The translations under genes and the position numbers were made by a program. A stretch of DNA of 64,000 nucleotides from Epiperipatus broadwayi (lineage: Eukaryota; Onychophora; Udeonychophora; Euonychophora; Peripatidae): contig JAQFVV010006636.1 of the NCBI GenBank assembly GCA_028023455.1, positions 62,001 through 126,000 on the forward strand, written 5' to 3'. How positions within the stretch are numbered: the first letter of the stretch is position 1; each line of letters opens with the position of its first letter. Under the pieces are notes generated by a model, which was not told where the DNA came from, ran no database searches, and was given only the letters and a program-made list of their open reading frames with translations. This document shows positions 23,046-35,310 of this stretch, one piece after another.

Positions 23046-23372
23046 ATTAGATTCCAACTAGTAACCACCTAAACATTCACAGTAAAATATAGTAATCAAT
23101 ATTTCTCACTGCTGTCAAGGTAACCTTCACACCTTTTAGTTAGCCTACATTTAATCCAGATAACAATCCAACTCTGGTTAATAAATAGGTACTGAATTCT
23201 ATTTAAAGATAGAGTAAAATCAACCCTTATTACCCTGAAATTGATGAAGATAGTGAGTAATGCCTACTTCTTCACTGTTCCTTTATCAGATGTTGTTGAA
23301 GAGTTCTTTTCCCTTTAGTGAGCTACTTATTATAAAGGCCATTTTATGTTTGCTTTTATATATATATATATA

Positions 23373-23526
23373 TAATTGAAATAATAAATTTAACGGTTTA
23401 CAAACTATTATAAACAATCTTTAAATCCAGAACTACTTTAGATTAATTTCTTAAACCCAAGCACCTCTGCAGATTTCAGGATTGTTTATAATAGTTTGTA
23501 AACCGTTAAATTTATTATTTCAATTA
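23373..23526. repeat. Palindrome with perfect 46-bp arms
   Basis: Positions 23373-23418 (TAATTGAAATAATAAATTTA...) are exactly the reverse complement of 23481-23526, with a 62-bp loop. It is followed by 'acaattttgttttaattaatgg', which recurs inverted at 19490-19515 and 45010-45030, marking a dispersed element. Confidence 0.93.
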
Positions 23527-23616
23527 TAATTACAATTTTGTTTTAATTAATGGACATTTTATTTATATTATATATATATAATATCACATTAAAATTATGT
23601 CAAAAGTAAATGTTAC

Positions 23617-23646
23617 CTGAAGCTATTACTTCACTTCCTTCTTCTT
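23617..23646 (-). CDS. Transglutaminase 30-nt micro-exon
   Basis: The exon has acceptor AATTTATAG|AA and donor TCAG|GTAACA, and both ends are in phase 1. It encodes EEEGSEVIAS, the first Glu being split with the upstream exon. It joins in frame to EVLGDLLIV of the next exon. Phase symmetry means it can be skipped without loss of frame. The acidic, disordered-looking peptide sits just before the N-terminal beta-sandwich, where transglutaminase paralogues differ most. The evidence is splice signals, frame fit and composition; homology at this size cannot be judged. Confidence 0.72.
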
Positions 23647-24094
23647 CTATAAATTAGAAAAATAAAATGAATTAACAACAAGAAAATATACATCTAGACA
23701 TATCTAATATATACACATATATAATAGAATATCTTCATGTGTGTGTTACACTCAAGACTAAAGCTCATAATACTATAAATATTTTTAAATACTTTCTAAC
23801 CTAGCATAACTCAAAATTTAACAAGAATAAAATATAGAAGATTGACTAAAACACATTGGTTAGAAAGAATGAATAATTAAATCAATCATGCAAAGTATTC
23901 TATTTAAGCTTCTATATTAATAAGTGAAGCATGAGAATAAACAACAGTTTTATTCTTGTTAAATTTTACTTATGCTCCGTTAATTAGAAGACAATCAAAC
24001 TCAAGACTTTCCAGCTGTCTTTAGTCAACCACTCCATCTTATACAATCGCGAAGCATGACCACATAATGCAAAAAAGATAAGTGATATGTTTGT

Positions 24095-24225
24095 AATATA
24101 TGTTCATATATTCAAAATCATTTACCTTTTTCATTATGTATGTGGTCATGTCTATCGCTTATGTAAGATGGCATGGATATCTGAAGAGAGCTTGAAAGTC
24201 TGTGTTCAATTCCTCTTTAATTACA
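24095..24225 (+). mobile_element. Family-2 SINE fragment
   Basis: It carries TATGTGGTCATGTCTATCGC ... CTTGAAAGTCTGTGTTCAAT, the tRNA-like 3' half of the family. The preceding 'caagactttccagctg ... catgaccaca' at about 24000-24065 is a diverged inverted copy, giving a loose palindrome. Confidence 0.6.
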
Positions 24226-24326
24226 TCTAGCTTAAATACATACACTATACTTGTATTTAATTATATATATATATATATATATGAAAAACAAAAAACAAGT
24301 TAAACTTGCTAATGCTTGTATTAATG

Positions 24327-24400
24327 ATCAATAGATGGCGTTTTACGTAAACAAATATATGCTTTGACGGTGCTTTTCGTAAAACGCCATATATTGATCA
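24327..24400. mobile_element. Short palindromic MITE (~75 bp)
   Basis: TGATCAATAGATGGCGTTTTACG at the left and CGTAAAACGCCATATATTGATCA at the right are inverted termini. The centre is only about 25 bp. (TA)n runs lie close by. Confidence 0.75.
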
Positions 24401-24641
24401 TATATATATATATATTAGTCTCTATATATAAAATTAAGGTAAAGAGAAGAGATGGTTTAATAGTTTTTTTAAAAAGTTATATCTTGTACTTTGGATTGAG
24501 AATAATTTATTTACTTAATAGACCAGTGTTAGAATATTAATCTTGATGTATGATATTATCAACTTCTGAGAAGTTTATATTTATATACATAAATAGTAAA
24601 TTCATTTATATGTGTATGTGCAGAACAAATAAATTTTTAAT

Positions 24642-25153
24642 TTACACAGAGGCAAAACTCTCTATACAATAGCACCACTCAGTTCAAGCCAGAGTAATCA
24701 TTAAAGGCAGAATGGTTTGTGCATAAAATACCTATCTGGTGCCTACTCATCTAATATCCACAGACTAGCATCTAACTTGTGGCTTTCATCAGTGCAGAGC
24801 CTTGGATCCAAGAGCACTACACTTAGACCTTAGGATCTAATGCAACCTTCCAGAAGCCATCTTTTATCTTATTAGCTAATTATAAAGTTTGAGTTCAAAA
24901 TGAAAACACACTAATGTTTTCAATCCAAGCTCATTAGCTTCTATAATCATATAGATCTGAACTCAGTTCAGCAGCCATACTTTTTGGTGTCTGGTTCTTC
25001 AATAATTACAGTCACTATATTGAGTAGGATTGGTATTAAGCAACTAAACATCATATGATTATCATTCTTTATACTTACACAAGCTGTATTCATTGATTAC
25101 ACTGTTTTGCACTGAGTGGCGCTACTGTATGGAGAGTTTTGCCTCTGTGTAAA
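24642..25153. mobile_element. Family-1 foldback element
   Basis: The termini are TTACACAGAGGCAAAACTCTC and GAGAGTTTTGCCTCTGTGTAA. It contains the family block 'tgcaaccttccagaagccatc' and a central unique part with 'tctgaactcagttcag' (24957-24972), itself a 16-bp near-palindrome. Confidence 0.85.
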
Positions 25154-25734
25154 CAGTTTGTGAAAGCATACAGAATGGTTCTGATGTGCTGTGTAGTGGT
25201 TAAATTGTTAATTTCTAATAACTGACTTTGGATATATATTTATAAACAGAGAGAATCATTTCCATTATATATATATATATATCTGAATACATACTTTAAT
25301 ATTTATTTTAATAACTTAGCATACTTTCACATGATAGCATCATACTCATCTAAAAAATATAGTATTTATTTATTTGAATGCTATTGTCTAACTGATTCAT
25401 CATATTTTTCATTTGTATGCTAATGAACCAGGATTTCTTTTTCTCTTCCTATCAGTTCTTTATTGAATCACTTCAACAATAGATAGATCTATCTCATGTT
25501 CATGTTTTTTCATAATTATAAAATACTGATACTTTGTATTGTTGAAGGGTCTTGAAAAATATACAATGTATATTAAATGTTATTCATAATGAATTATTAT
25601 AATGTTGATAATCAACATTGTAACTTAATGGCATTAAATTATACTCCTAGAGTATGCAAATAAACATTAAATCATGTACACTATTATAATATCTTTAAAT
25701 TATATACATAAATATATGTAATATAATATATTCA

Positions 25735-26115
25735 AGCTCCTTTCAGCTATTTACTTTATCCCATGTAACTGATACACATGACCACACACACACATGTGAA
25801 AAACATAAATGATCTCCAATGTGCATATTTTTTGCTGAACCAGCACTCATCAGTTGGATCAGATCATCATCTCCCATACTAATATAGAATCAGTGCTCAG
25901 TTGATATTAAGATAGTAAATCTTCAAACTCTAATGGACAATCTTTAATCTTCTCATCCTTCCAACTCTTCAGCCATCCATATCATTGAAAACCTGATAAT
26001 GGAACCTTCAAAGCCCCTGTTGATGCCAATATTACTGTCATACTTATGTTGAATTTAAGTCACTCTGATACCTTACAAATAGGACATTAATATGTCCATT
26101 TAAGTACACAGAAGA
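25735..26115 (-). mobile_element. Family-2 SINE, minus orientation
   Basis: It is a nearly complete copy of the 20707-21135 element in reverse. Its hammerhead-like core is the cleanest in stem II: minus-strand CTGATGA (25847-25853) then TGCTG-GTT-CAGCA (25833-25845), but AAAA replaces GAAA. Confidence 0.7.
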
Positions 26116-26179
26116 GATATGGGAAGAATACAAGCTGAAAATGTAATATTTAAATACAAGTATATTGTCTGCACTGAAC

Positions 26180-26600
26180 TTAATGCAATCAGAAGAGATT
26201 TTAACTTGGGCCTTTCAATTTTCTTACATCTATCCACCCCATCTTATACAACCTATATACATGACCACATACATGTGAAAAAGATAAAATGTTTTCTAAT
26301 ATGTGTACTTTGTCCTGAACCATCACTCATCAGTTGGACCAGATCATAATCTCCCACACATATATACAATCAGTGATAGGTTTATATTAAGACAGCAAAT
26401 CTTCAAACTTTAATGGACTGTTTTCAATCTACTCCACCCACCAACTCTTCAGCGATCCACACCATTGGAAATCTGATGATGGTATTTTGCTGATATTATT
26501 GTCATGCCCATGTTGACCTCAAGTCACTCTGACCCCTCATGCATAGGACCATATCCATTCAAATATATTAGAAGATGAATGGAAAGGATATCTATAATAT
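26180..26600 (-). mobile_element. Family-2 SINE, minus orientation, second copy
   Basis: It is arranged head-to-tail with the 25735-26115 copy and about 80% similar by eye. It shares 'catcactcatcagttggacc' and 'tctcccacacatatata'. The ORF across 26119-26349 is only the repeat read in one frame. Confidence 0.7.
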
Positions 26601-26639
26601 TTTTGAAATACAAGCATAATTCATATATGTAATATATGG

Positions 26640-26824
26640 GATTTTTCACATATGTATCATCATGTGTATCAGTTATATGAGATAGAGTGGATAGCTGAAG
26701 AGAGCTTGAAAGTTTGTGTTCAAATCCCTATATTATCTTTAAACTCCAAATATAGGAATTATGCTGTGAAGTCTGTGTTCAAATCCTTTATATTATCTTT
26801 AAACTCCAAGTATAGGAATTATGC
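26640..26824 (+). repeat. Family-2 SINE tail with 60-bp tandem duplication
   Basis: After the tRNA-like part (GTGTATCAGTTATATGAGAT ... TGTTCAAATCCC), a 60-bp block (26705-26764) is repeated at 26765-26824 with a few changes. It includes TTATCTTTAAACTCCAA and TATAGGAATTATGCT. Confidence 0.85.
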
Positions 26825-28984
26825 TTGTATTTTAAAAATATTATTGAAATAAGTACTTTTATTGATAAAGATGTGAACTATTTTATTGCATGTACAGAAC
26901 AGGCAAAAAAAAATCATGCATAAAAAATCTAAAAGGTGGATGGTACTACAAATCATTCTAGTCTCTGTTATGGTTATGTATAAATGCGTAATACTTATTG
27001 ATATTTTATGTTATTATAGTTAACTTTTTGGGGGAAATGAATTATTGTTGTTGTTGTTTTTTCCTTTTTTGTTGTTGAAAACATGTTTAGAATTATATAA
27101 GCAGTCATAGAAACATGAAAGTTATAATTAAGACAGTGTTACTATCTTGGTTTCTATGGTGATAGATCTTCCAAACTGCTGAAACGTTTTACTTTTTAAT
27201 ATTTTTGAGTTAATTTTTGAATGTCAAATACATCATTTTATACTTAATAATATATAATTTAAAAATTCAATATATAAAAAACAATGGCTCCAGCAGAAAC
27301 AACTTATTACTGAAATAGTGAGATAATATAATAAAATAAAATGCGCATGCACATATATTTCTATTTCCCCTTACATGAGGGTCGTGTGAAAGACTGAGTT
27401 CGAATCCCTTATATATAAGACTATAAAGTAAATATAATTATATTAATATGAAAAACGTCTAAAAAATTGTTCCATGATTCTATTAGAACTCTTCCCAGTG
27501 AAAATCTTTGATAAATCTCTTGATTATTGGATCCTTTATTGTTAGTGAATAATCCATAATCCAGGAAGGACAAAATAGTCTCCACTTTATACCATTATTA
27601 TTAACTTTGAAATTTTACTTATCCTGCCATCAAATTCACTTTTTTATATGTAGACAAAATCCCACTTTTTGTTATTTTGTTTAACATTGATTGTGAGAGT
27701 CTTGAAACCTTCTGTAATTTAATTTGAACGTTTGATATTATCACCATAACTAAAGTTGCCAGGGTTTTTCATCACACCCAATCTTGAATTCACTTTTATC
27801 TTCATCCAATAATAACGTTTTGTTGTAAATATTTATTATACAAATTGTGTGTGTAGGTTGACAATATGTGGCACCATTAGTATGCTTTAACTTAACCCAT
27901 TTTTAATAGTAACGATTCTACCTAAGAGATTTTTCAAGCAAATAAAATATTCTTGTATAATTCATTCTTTATGAACGTTTTACCTGAATCCAATATTTTT
28001 TAAAAAATACATATAAAGATCGTTTTGATATATATTTTTCCCTTTTACTTCAACTTACCTGAAAGCAGAATGAACGTCTGGCATTTCTTTTTTAATGTAA
28101 AATCTTAATTTGGATTGTATGATTTTCAAAATAATTTTATTTATATGCAGTGTAAAATATACAGCACAATGAGATAAGACTTTTTCTTTGATATAAAATT
28201 GTAAATTGATTTATTGCAATCTGAATACAAGCAAATATTTGTTTTTATATCAACTGATATAATTTAGTTTTAGAAGGAGCTTTATTCAAGGAAATATATA
28301 TCTATAGATATTTCAGTTTAAAAGAAAAAATAATAATACGAAACTAATCAAAGAATACTACAATAAGTATTTTCAATAGCATTCATGAATTATACTATTA
28401 TTAAAAAACATTTACAATAAAATAGGAAACAAAAAATACATCACACTTGAGGTTAGAGCACTCATGGACAAGTGACCAAGTGGCTGCAAAAATGTCTGAT
28501 GGAGTAATTATTTTATCTTCCGATTTAATTTATCACTTTTAAAAACTGACATAATTTGATTATTACTTTTATTGATTATTCTCCACATTCTTGCAAACAT
28601 TCTGTTGATGAGAAAATAATGACAATATGTATTCATTTCGACACCATATTTAGATAACTTTTCATAAGTGGCTAAGTCTTACCATGATGATATTTAAGTA
28701 GTGGTTAATGATGGTATCAGTTGTCATGATAATGGTTATTCAGACCATAGAAAGTAAAAATTGATTTAAGTATTCAGACTAAAAGCAAAGAGTTAACTAT
28801 ATAGCTAGATTTTCCCAAGTGTATAACAAATTTACATAGGATATGTGTTTGGTTTGCATGAAATATACACAGAATTTTAATCAGGCAATACTTTAAACTA
28901 GAATGCCAGTCATTATTAAATTCCTGTAAAAATATTTTGGTCTTTTTGATTAATAAAAGATGAGACCATGCCTATCAAATCTTC

Positions 28985-29020
28985 TAAAATTATTATTATT
29001 ATTATTATTATTATTATTGC
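28985..29020. repeat. (TTA)n microsatellite
   Basis: About twelve uninterrupted ATT units. Confidence 0.95.
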
Positions 29021-29903
29021 ATTATGTTGAAGCTAAACTCGAATAAGATGTCTCAAATAAAAGGACACATTATATTGTTTAATAAATCAACAATTAACAG
29101 AAATCATCAAATAGTAATAATAATAATAACAACGCAACAATAATAAACACAATATTAATGAGATCAATTATAATTTACACAATATAATTTAGATAAAAAA
29201 TACAATCAGTAATTTATATTTTTAATTAAATAAACAATTCTAATAAAGTTTTTAAATAAGATTGAATTTTACATAAAGTTCTTTGGTTTATAATCCCCTA
29301 CTTTATATTTATTATTTGCTGTTGTTTAAATAATTAAAAACAGATTGAATCCTTTTAAATATATGCATAACATTTTTTTTTGTTTCCATATATTCTGAAG
29401 TCAAACTAAAAAGATCTTAAAGCAATAATTAGTAAAATATTTTTTTAAAACTTATTATGTGATAAAAAAAAATATTCAAGTTTTGATAAGATTACTGAAG
29501 TTAATTAAATAATCTTTCATTTTAATATTAGAATGACATGTTTATATAGCTATAAATATTGCGATAACAGATATATTTGAATAACTTAAAAAATATTTTT
29601 TTACACTATCCGTGGAGGTATTTATTTATTTATAATGTTATAAATTGTTCTTATTTTTCATTTTTAAATTACTTTAGTAATTTTTCAGTAGGATTTCAAT
29701 AATTTTTAGCATAGATAATTGATAGTTCATAGCTTTGACTAAAAAAGTTTAAAAGATTTTTACTTATGCAGACAAGCTATTTCAAAGTAAAAAGATGACG
29801 ATAAATTAGTTTTCTTTTAAAACAAAACAAACTAGTTTAATTGTTTCAGTTTCTCACATGGCTTTGATTTAATAACACGTTTGTGTGTGACTTCTGTTTT
29901 TTT

Positions 29904-29998
29904 CATATATCATAGCATCGGCTGGGAAGCGAACTCGCTAACCCGGGACAACTGCTTGTAAGGCGGCTGTGCTGACCTCTCTACCACCAATGCTTGAC
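29904..29998 (-). mobile_element. tRNA-derived SINE with target duplication
   Basis: On the minus strand: CAAGCATTGGTGGTAGAGAG..., anticodon-like loop CTTACAA, GCGAGTTCGCTTCCCAGCC, then GCTATGATATATGAAAAAAA. A 15-bp direct repeat (TGTGACTTCTGTTTT at 29886-29900; TGTGGTTTCTGTTTT at 29999-30013) flanks it with two mismatches, as expected after LINE-mediated retroposition. Confidence 0.85.
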
Positions 29999-32519
29999 TG
30001 TGGTTTCTGTTTTATTCTGTATCATTAATATCATCTGAAATACTATGAAATAATTTAATTTGTTCTAGGATTTTTTTCTACTTATTTAAGAAAACATTTT
30101 GCCAAACAATAGATTTTTCTCCAAATACCTCGCACATAATTATGTTTACAAATTTACTAATTAGTCTTATCGATAATTTAACTTATCTCGTATATAAAAT
30201 TATTTACATATTCTTTAATATTAATAAAACTGAGAAAGTTTACAAAAAAAATGCATCTATTTAAAACAATTTGCTTTCTTCTCATTTTATAATTATAAAA
30301 GCACTTAAGAAGAAAATATCTACTACCAAGTATAAACAACAATCAGATAATTTTATTTCTATATTTTGGCAAAATTCCAAACTGAAATTTTTGTAATTAC
30401 CTTCATATATATATATATATGCTTACACATGGTATAAACATCACTAATATATATATAAAGATTTAATCTATAAGAGCAAAAAAAAAAAAAAGCATATGAC
30501 AAAGTAATGATAATGTCTATTCCCATTTACATTTTACATTTTCTGGAATATATTCTCTTATTCTTCTCTTTCACTTTCTTTACATATCTTCATATATATA
30601 TATATTGCTTATAATACTTCTTTCATATACATTTCATTGCAAACAAATTTTCTTAAAAAACTTCTTTATTTTTCTTACAGTTTCAACTTTCCAGCAGTCT
30701 TCATCAGAGCTTTATCCATCTGGAATATATGTAATTGTTGGTTAATTATTGGAGGAACATATGTTAGTAATCACCTCCCCTCTCAATTTTTTTTAAAAAA
30801 TTCACACAGGTATTGTTTAATTCAATCTCTGTGTGTTAGTTAAGTTAGGGTCTTAACCAGTCTTTTTATCCAAATGCAGGCCTACATTTAGAAAAACCTA
30901 TAAAAGTTACTGAAGTTAACTTGCTCATGCAATCATCTATTGAGATATTTCACTTATTTTAATTAAAAAGATTATGAATATTTTATTCCAATATTTTATT
31001 TAAAAAAAAATCTAATAATGTCAGAATAATTGAAAACATGGTAATTTGAAGAAATCAATTCTGCCTCACTATATGTACACATGCTTTTCAAGATTACTTC
31101 AGGAATTTTTTTGCATCACTTAAACCTTGATTTTTTCAAAATTAGTGAAGTTCATGATTATTCTTACACAATCATTGTGTAATAATTATTAAAAATCTAA
31201 AGTATACATGATTATACATTTATTTTACATGTATATGTTTTATTTTTAAAAATAAAAGGTTAGTACTATTAGTGTAACATCAACAAAAGTAACTCATGAC
31301 ATTTCAGTAGACATGTTTTTTCCAAACTGATTGCTAATACATCATCACTGATTATTTGTGAACATAAATTGCAATATTGATTATTTTAAAATTATAATAT
31401 TTTAAAGGGTAATTTAATAGATTTATCAGATATCTAACATTTATTTGTACAGATTCTAAAAACAAATGGTCAATAAAAAAGATTTTGTGTATTTTAGAAA
31501 ACAATTTGATTCATGTGGATGTTTAATGATGAAACAGTTCCTTACTTTTCTCACAATCTTATCTTTAAATATTATTACATAAATTTGCATACATTACTGT
31601 GATATCTACTAACTATTAGTGAAAAGAGCTACGAATATGGGAACATAGAATCCCCCAAAGCGCTTAGCTTATTTATTGTTGTACAGCTTCATTATTTCTG
31701 TATAAATGCAATTTTAGAATTATATTTTCAATGGATGGTTTAAAATTTATTTCATTTGTAAATATATATTACTAAAGAATCAATTTCAATTTATCATATT
31801 CCCAATAGAATAACAGTTTAATACTGAAGTTACATGTTGAAATCTTACAAATGTCTCATCAGGAAAACCACTTAATCAGACACAACATAGTAAGGATAAA
31901 ATAATTTAAACTCTACATCAGATGATAATCAAGCTTATATACATATAAAGTTTCTCACCACAATATTGATAATAACTATCTCGTACAAATATAAGTTATT
32001 TATTAATAATTGCTTAGCAACAATTTAAAAAAAAAATGGATACCTCCTTTATTTAGTCTATCAAAGGCATATAAAGGTAATATATATTTAAACAATAATA
32101 AATAAGAGTAAAATTTAAATTAACCATGATATTATTAAAACTCCCAATTAAACAGGCTAAATTTGAACTATAATGGCAGGCCAAATGATTTCTTTTTAGA
32201 ATTTAATTTTACCATAAACTTCATTATTAAGCAAATACAGAATATAACCAAGACCTAAATGCTAACTGGATAAAATACACAAAAGTTACCCATCTACATT
32301 ATCAATAGCAATTATTTAGTATAAATACAAAATACTTACTTATAATTGCTTAGGAATGATTAGATAACAATGGTTTGGCATTTTTAATTAACAAACCATG
32401 CTTAGTTAACCCTTAATTACATAGGTTATATAATTAAATGTCAAAAACCAATTTGCTATTACATCCACTATGGTGAATCAAGAGCAACCATAAACTTAGC
32501 ATTAAAGAAATATATATAT

Positions 32520-33057
32520 ATAATACAAAACCATAAATCAACACAATACTAGATAAAAATCCAAATTTTACCAAAATCCTTCACGGCCATGGTTTCATCT
32601 ACTAAACAGATAGACCTTTAAAGTGAAAATCAAACTAAAGAAACAACATATATATACAAAACAAACAAAACTTCCCATAATTCATTTCAAAAACCAACTT
32701 CCTTTTATATCAAAAGATGTCTTCATAAGATTAATATTTTGATACATTGTACAGGTTTAAACCTGCAATTATATATGTAATATATGTGGGATTCAACTCA
32801 AACTTTTACATGACCCACTACTCTCAGTGCCATCTCATATTGCTGACCCACATGATTAATATTTTGATATAAAGGGAAATTGTTTTTTGAAATGAATTAT
32901 GGGAAGTTTTGTTTGTTTTATATATATGTTGTTTTTTCAGTTTAATTTTCACTTGAGAAAGTCTATTTGTTTAGTAGATGAAATCATGGCTGTGTAAGGA
33001 TTTTGGTAAAATTTGAATTTTTATCTAGTATTTAATTGTTTTATGGTTTTCTATTTT
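32520..33057. repeat. Inverted repeat, ~230-bp arms, interrupted by a family-2 fragment
   Basis: The left arm (about 32520-32756) mirrors the right arm (about 32850-33057), for example CTTCCCATAATTCATTTCAA against TTGAAATGAATTATGGGAAG, centre near 32788. The spacer (about 32775-32849) holds a piece of the family-2 SINE (ATTCAACTCAAACTTTTACA ... CTGACCCACATGA). The right arm shares 'cacttgagaaagtctatttg' with the decayed PLE at 740-1170. Confidence 0.8.
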
Positions 33058-33639
33058 ATTTATTACTAGTATAGTATATATAGATTGTAATGGGATATAT
33101 ATATATATATATATATATGCGTTACATTTAAATTCTAATACTTAATGTTTTGTAAATATCTAATACTGAATTAAAAACAAACGTTCAAAATGCACAAATA
33201 ATGAATTATTAATTTATTAATATGTTTGATTTAAATATTAAAAGAAAATAAGCTTTAAAAAAATTATAGAATCGAAACAAAGATTCTAATTTTTAAATAA
33301 AATATAATAAAAAACCTTTTAATTTTAAAGAGAGTTTTTACTCTTAAAAATAAAAATTACAAACAGATTCTTAGGGCAAAATGACCATTGAAAAGATGAT
33401 TACGAAATAGAAACAAAAGACTTGCTTTTCCCGCCCAGAGATAGAGACACAGACCTCAGTGGAAAACCCAAAATCTACTTAGCCACAAACCCAAAATCTT
33501 CTTGGTGACAAATTCAAAGAACCAATGAAATATAGATATGAAATATGTTTGATGGATCCATGCATTCCAGAGATAAGGTGCCTGAGAACTATAAAAAGAA
33601 ATCCAAAAGAAATAATTAATTAGTTGGAGAATTAGAAAA

Positions 33640-33849
33640 TTAATGTTTTAAATACAACTGTCTTTGCTGAAAGTAGAAAAATTTTAAAAAGCTATTGTCG
33701 CTGTCATAAAGAATGTAATCAGCTTCATCGTGCTTCCTTCGGTTCAGCCGGCCAAAGGCAGCTTTCATCTCCATGGATCCCAGGATTGAACCATGGATCC
33801 CATTTTCAGAAACCAGCATAAATGCTTCATACATCGTCATTGTCCGCAA
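33640..33849 (-). other. Short ORF with unusual base composition, unrecognised
   Basis: The minus strand is open for 69 codons. It includes MYEAFMLVSENGIHGSILGS and KAAFGRLNRRKHDEADYILY. The segment is visibly richer in G and C than its surroundings, and the first ~48 residues look protein-like. No splice sites or homology that I can see support a gene. It may be a remnant of a transposon protein. Confidence 0.2.
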
Positions 33850-34319
33850 GAAATGGCCCTTGCATAACTTAGATCTTCATCGTGAAGGAACGAACATGAA
33901 AAAAAGAAGGTATATATTTATAAATGATAAAATGAAATATAGATTCTTAAATTTAAAATCTTTGAACTTTATCTGTCTTTAAAATGAATAATAGACTTTC
34001 TCTCTCAAGCAAACCTGAACTTTATTTTTATAAACTATGAAATTTTAAGTCTTAGTTAAAATTTTAAAGTAATCTCTTAAAATATGTATTGTTTTTCTTT
34101 TATTTATTCATGCTTAATATCTGCTTGTAATAGGATAGGGGTTTGCGATTGCAAACTTAAATTTAAAAATAAAAACACTTACCGTTATTTGTGCATTATT
34201 AAAATTAAAAGAAAAGGAAATTAGGTCAAATAATATTTGTAGTAAAAAAAAAAAATTAAATATAATGTGTTATCATAAAAAAAACTAGATTTTTTTTTTT
34301 AGAATTAAATTAATAAAAT

Positions 34320-35250
34320 GATTTAAATGTTAGTTGAGTGTAGATGGCTGCTAGACTCATTTAAATATATGTTAGTTTTAAAGGGGTTTTGATTTCGGAC
34401 TATTTGTTTCGTAGTTGTGTTAATGCTGGTGGAGAAATAATGGATATTTATATCAATGTAATGTGAAGTGTGTTAGCACCTAGGGCGACGAGTCCAACTG
34501 AATGCATGACCCCAAAGAGGTTGTCCTATCATTGAAATGGATGCAGATGTATTTCCTGCGCCATTGACCCATTCCAGCTCTATGGATTGGGAGGATAAGC
34601 ATGGCAAGATAGACCGCTTTCCCATCCATACAAAGCATTATTCTTTTTATTAAATTACATGCATGATTCCTTTACCAGATAGAAGTACATTCCTATACTG
34701 GTTGAAGCTCATGTTTTCTCCAATAACATCTCACTGTTCAGATGCACATTCCTGTCGGCATGATTCTATACTAACATGTTCACATTGCATTGGTTGCTGA
34801 TATATATCTGGAAGTGAGCATTGGTGTGACTGCGGACCTTTAGCCTGGAATCAAATGTTTGAAAGTCTTTGAAGTGCATCATCTGGGTATTTCATCTATA
34901 CTCAACATTTCTAAGATTAAAAATAAAAGTTAAAACAAATAAAAATAATAGTAAATAATAATGAAATAAACATAATTTTTTTTATAGTTATTTTTCAAGT
35001 TTGTGTGTTGTCACTTATACGTAAATAAAATCTTTGCGTTTTTAATACCGACAGTGATCTAGTGATTGTTTTTATTATTCTTTATTAAAAGAAATATATT
35101 TAATAAATGTTTTAAACCTCTGCTACTTCATGAGCTATTGACTAGGGTTGGTGGTCGTGATCTTATCAGCGCGTATCTGTCTACTTTATAAATTTTCTAG
35201 GTTCAAATAACCTAGTGGTGCCCTTGTATAGCAGATACGGTAAGACTTGC
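34320..35250. repeat. ~1-kb dispersed repeat, copy 2
   Basis: Partner of 14420-15420 in the same orientation, with the closing block 'aacctagtggtgcccttgta'. It is followed by (TA)n at 35278-35308. Confidence 0.55.
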
Positions 35251-35273
35251 TAATTATCACTTCTTTCCCAACC

Positions 35274-35310
<37 letters not shown>

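Larger units (their letters stand above)
11659..23616 (-). other. Transglutaminase intron (12.0 kb)
   Basis: This is the intron between the 30-nt micro-exon and the 11452-11658 exon. It carries a head-to-head SINE pair (11818-12525), a long diverged repeat (14420-15420), a 39-bp duplication, a family-1 foldback (16027-16387), a family-4 MITE (16905-17821), a GA-rich tract, a tRNA-derived SINE (19911-19990), family-2 SINE palindromes (20412-21135) and two hairpins (22685-22890, 23373-23526). I see nothing recognisable at 12530-14400, 15430-16020, 18200-18670, 18900-19900 or 21150-22680. Confidence 0.7.

Noticed and set aside
28059-28103. Possible 45-nt micro-exon ending CTTTCAG|GTAAGT on the minus strand
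   Set aside because: The donor is strong and the length a multiple of three, but the acceptor (AAATTAAG) has no pyrimidine tract, and the peptide (FTLKKKCQTFILLS) does not suit the acidic linker.
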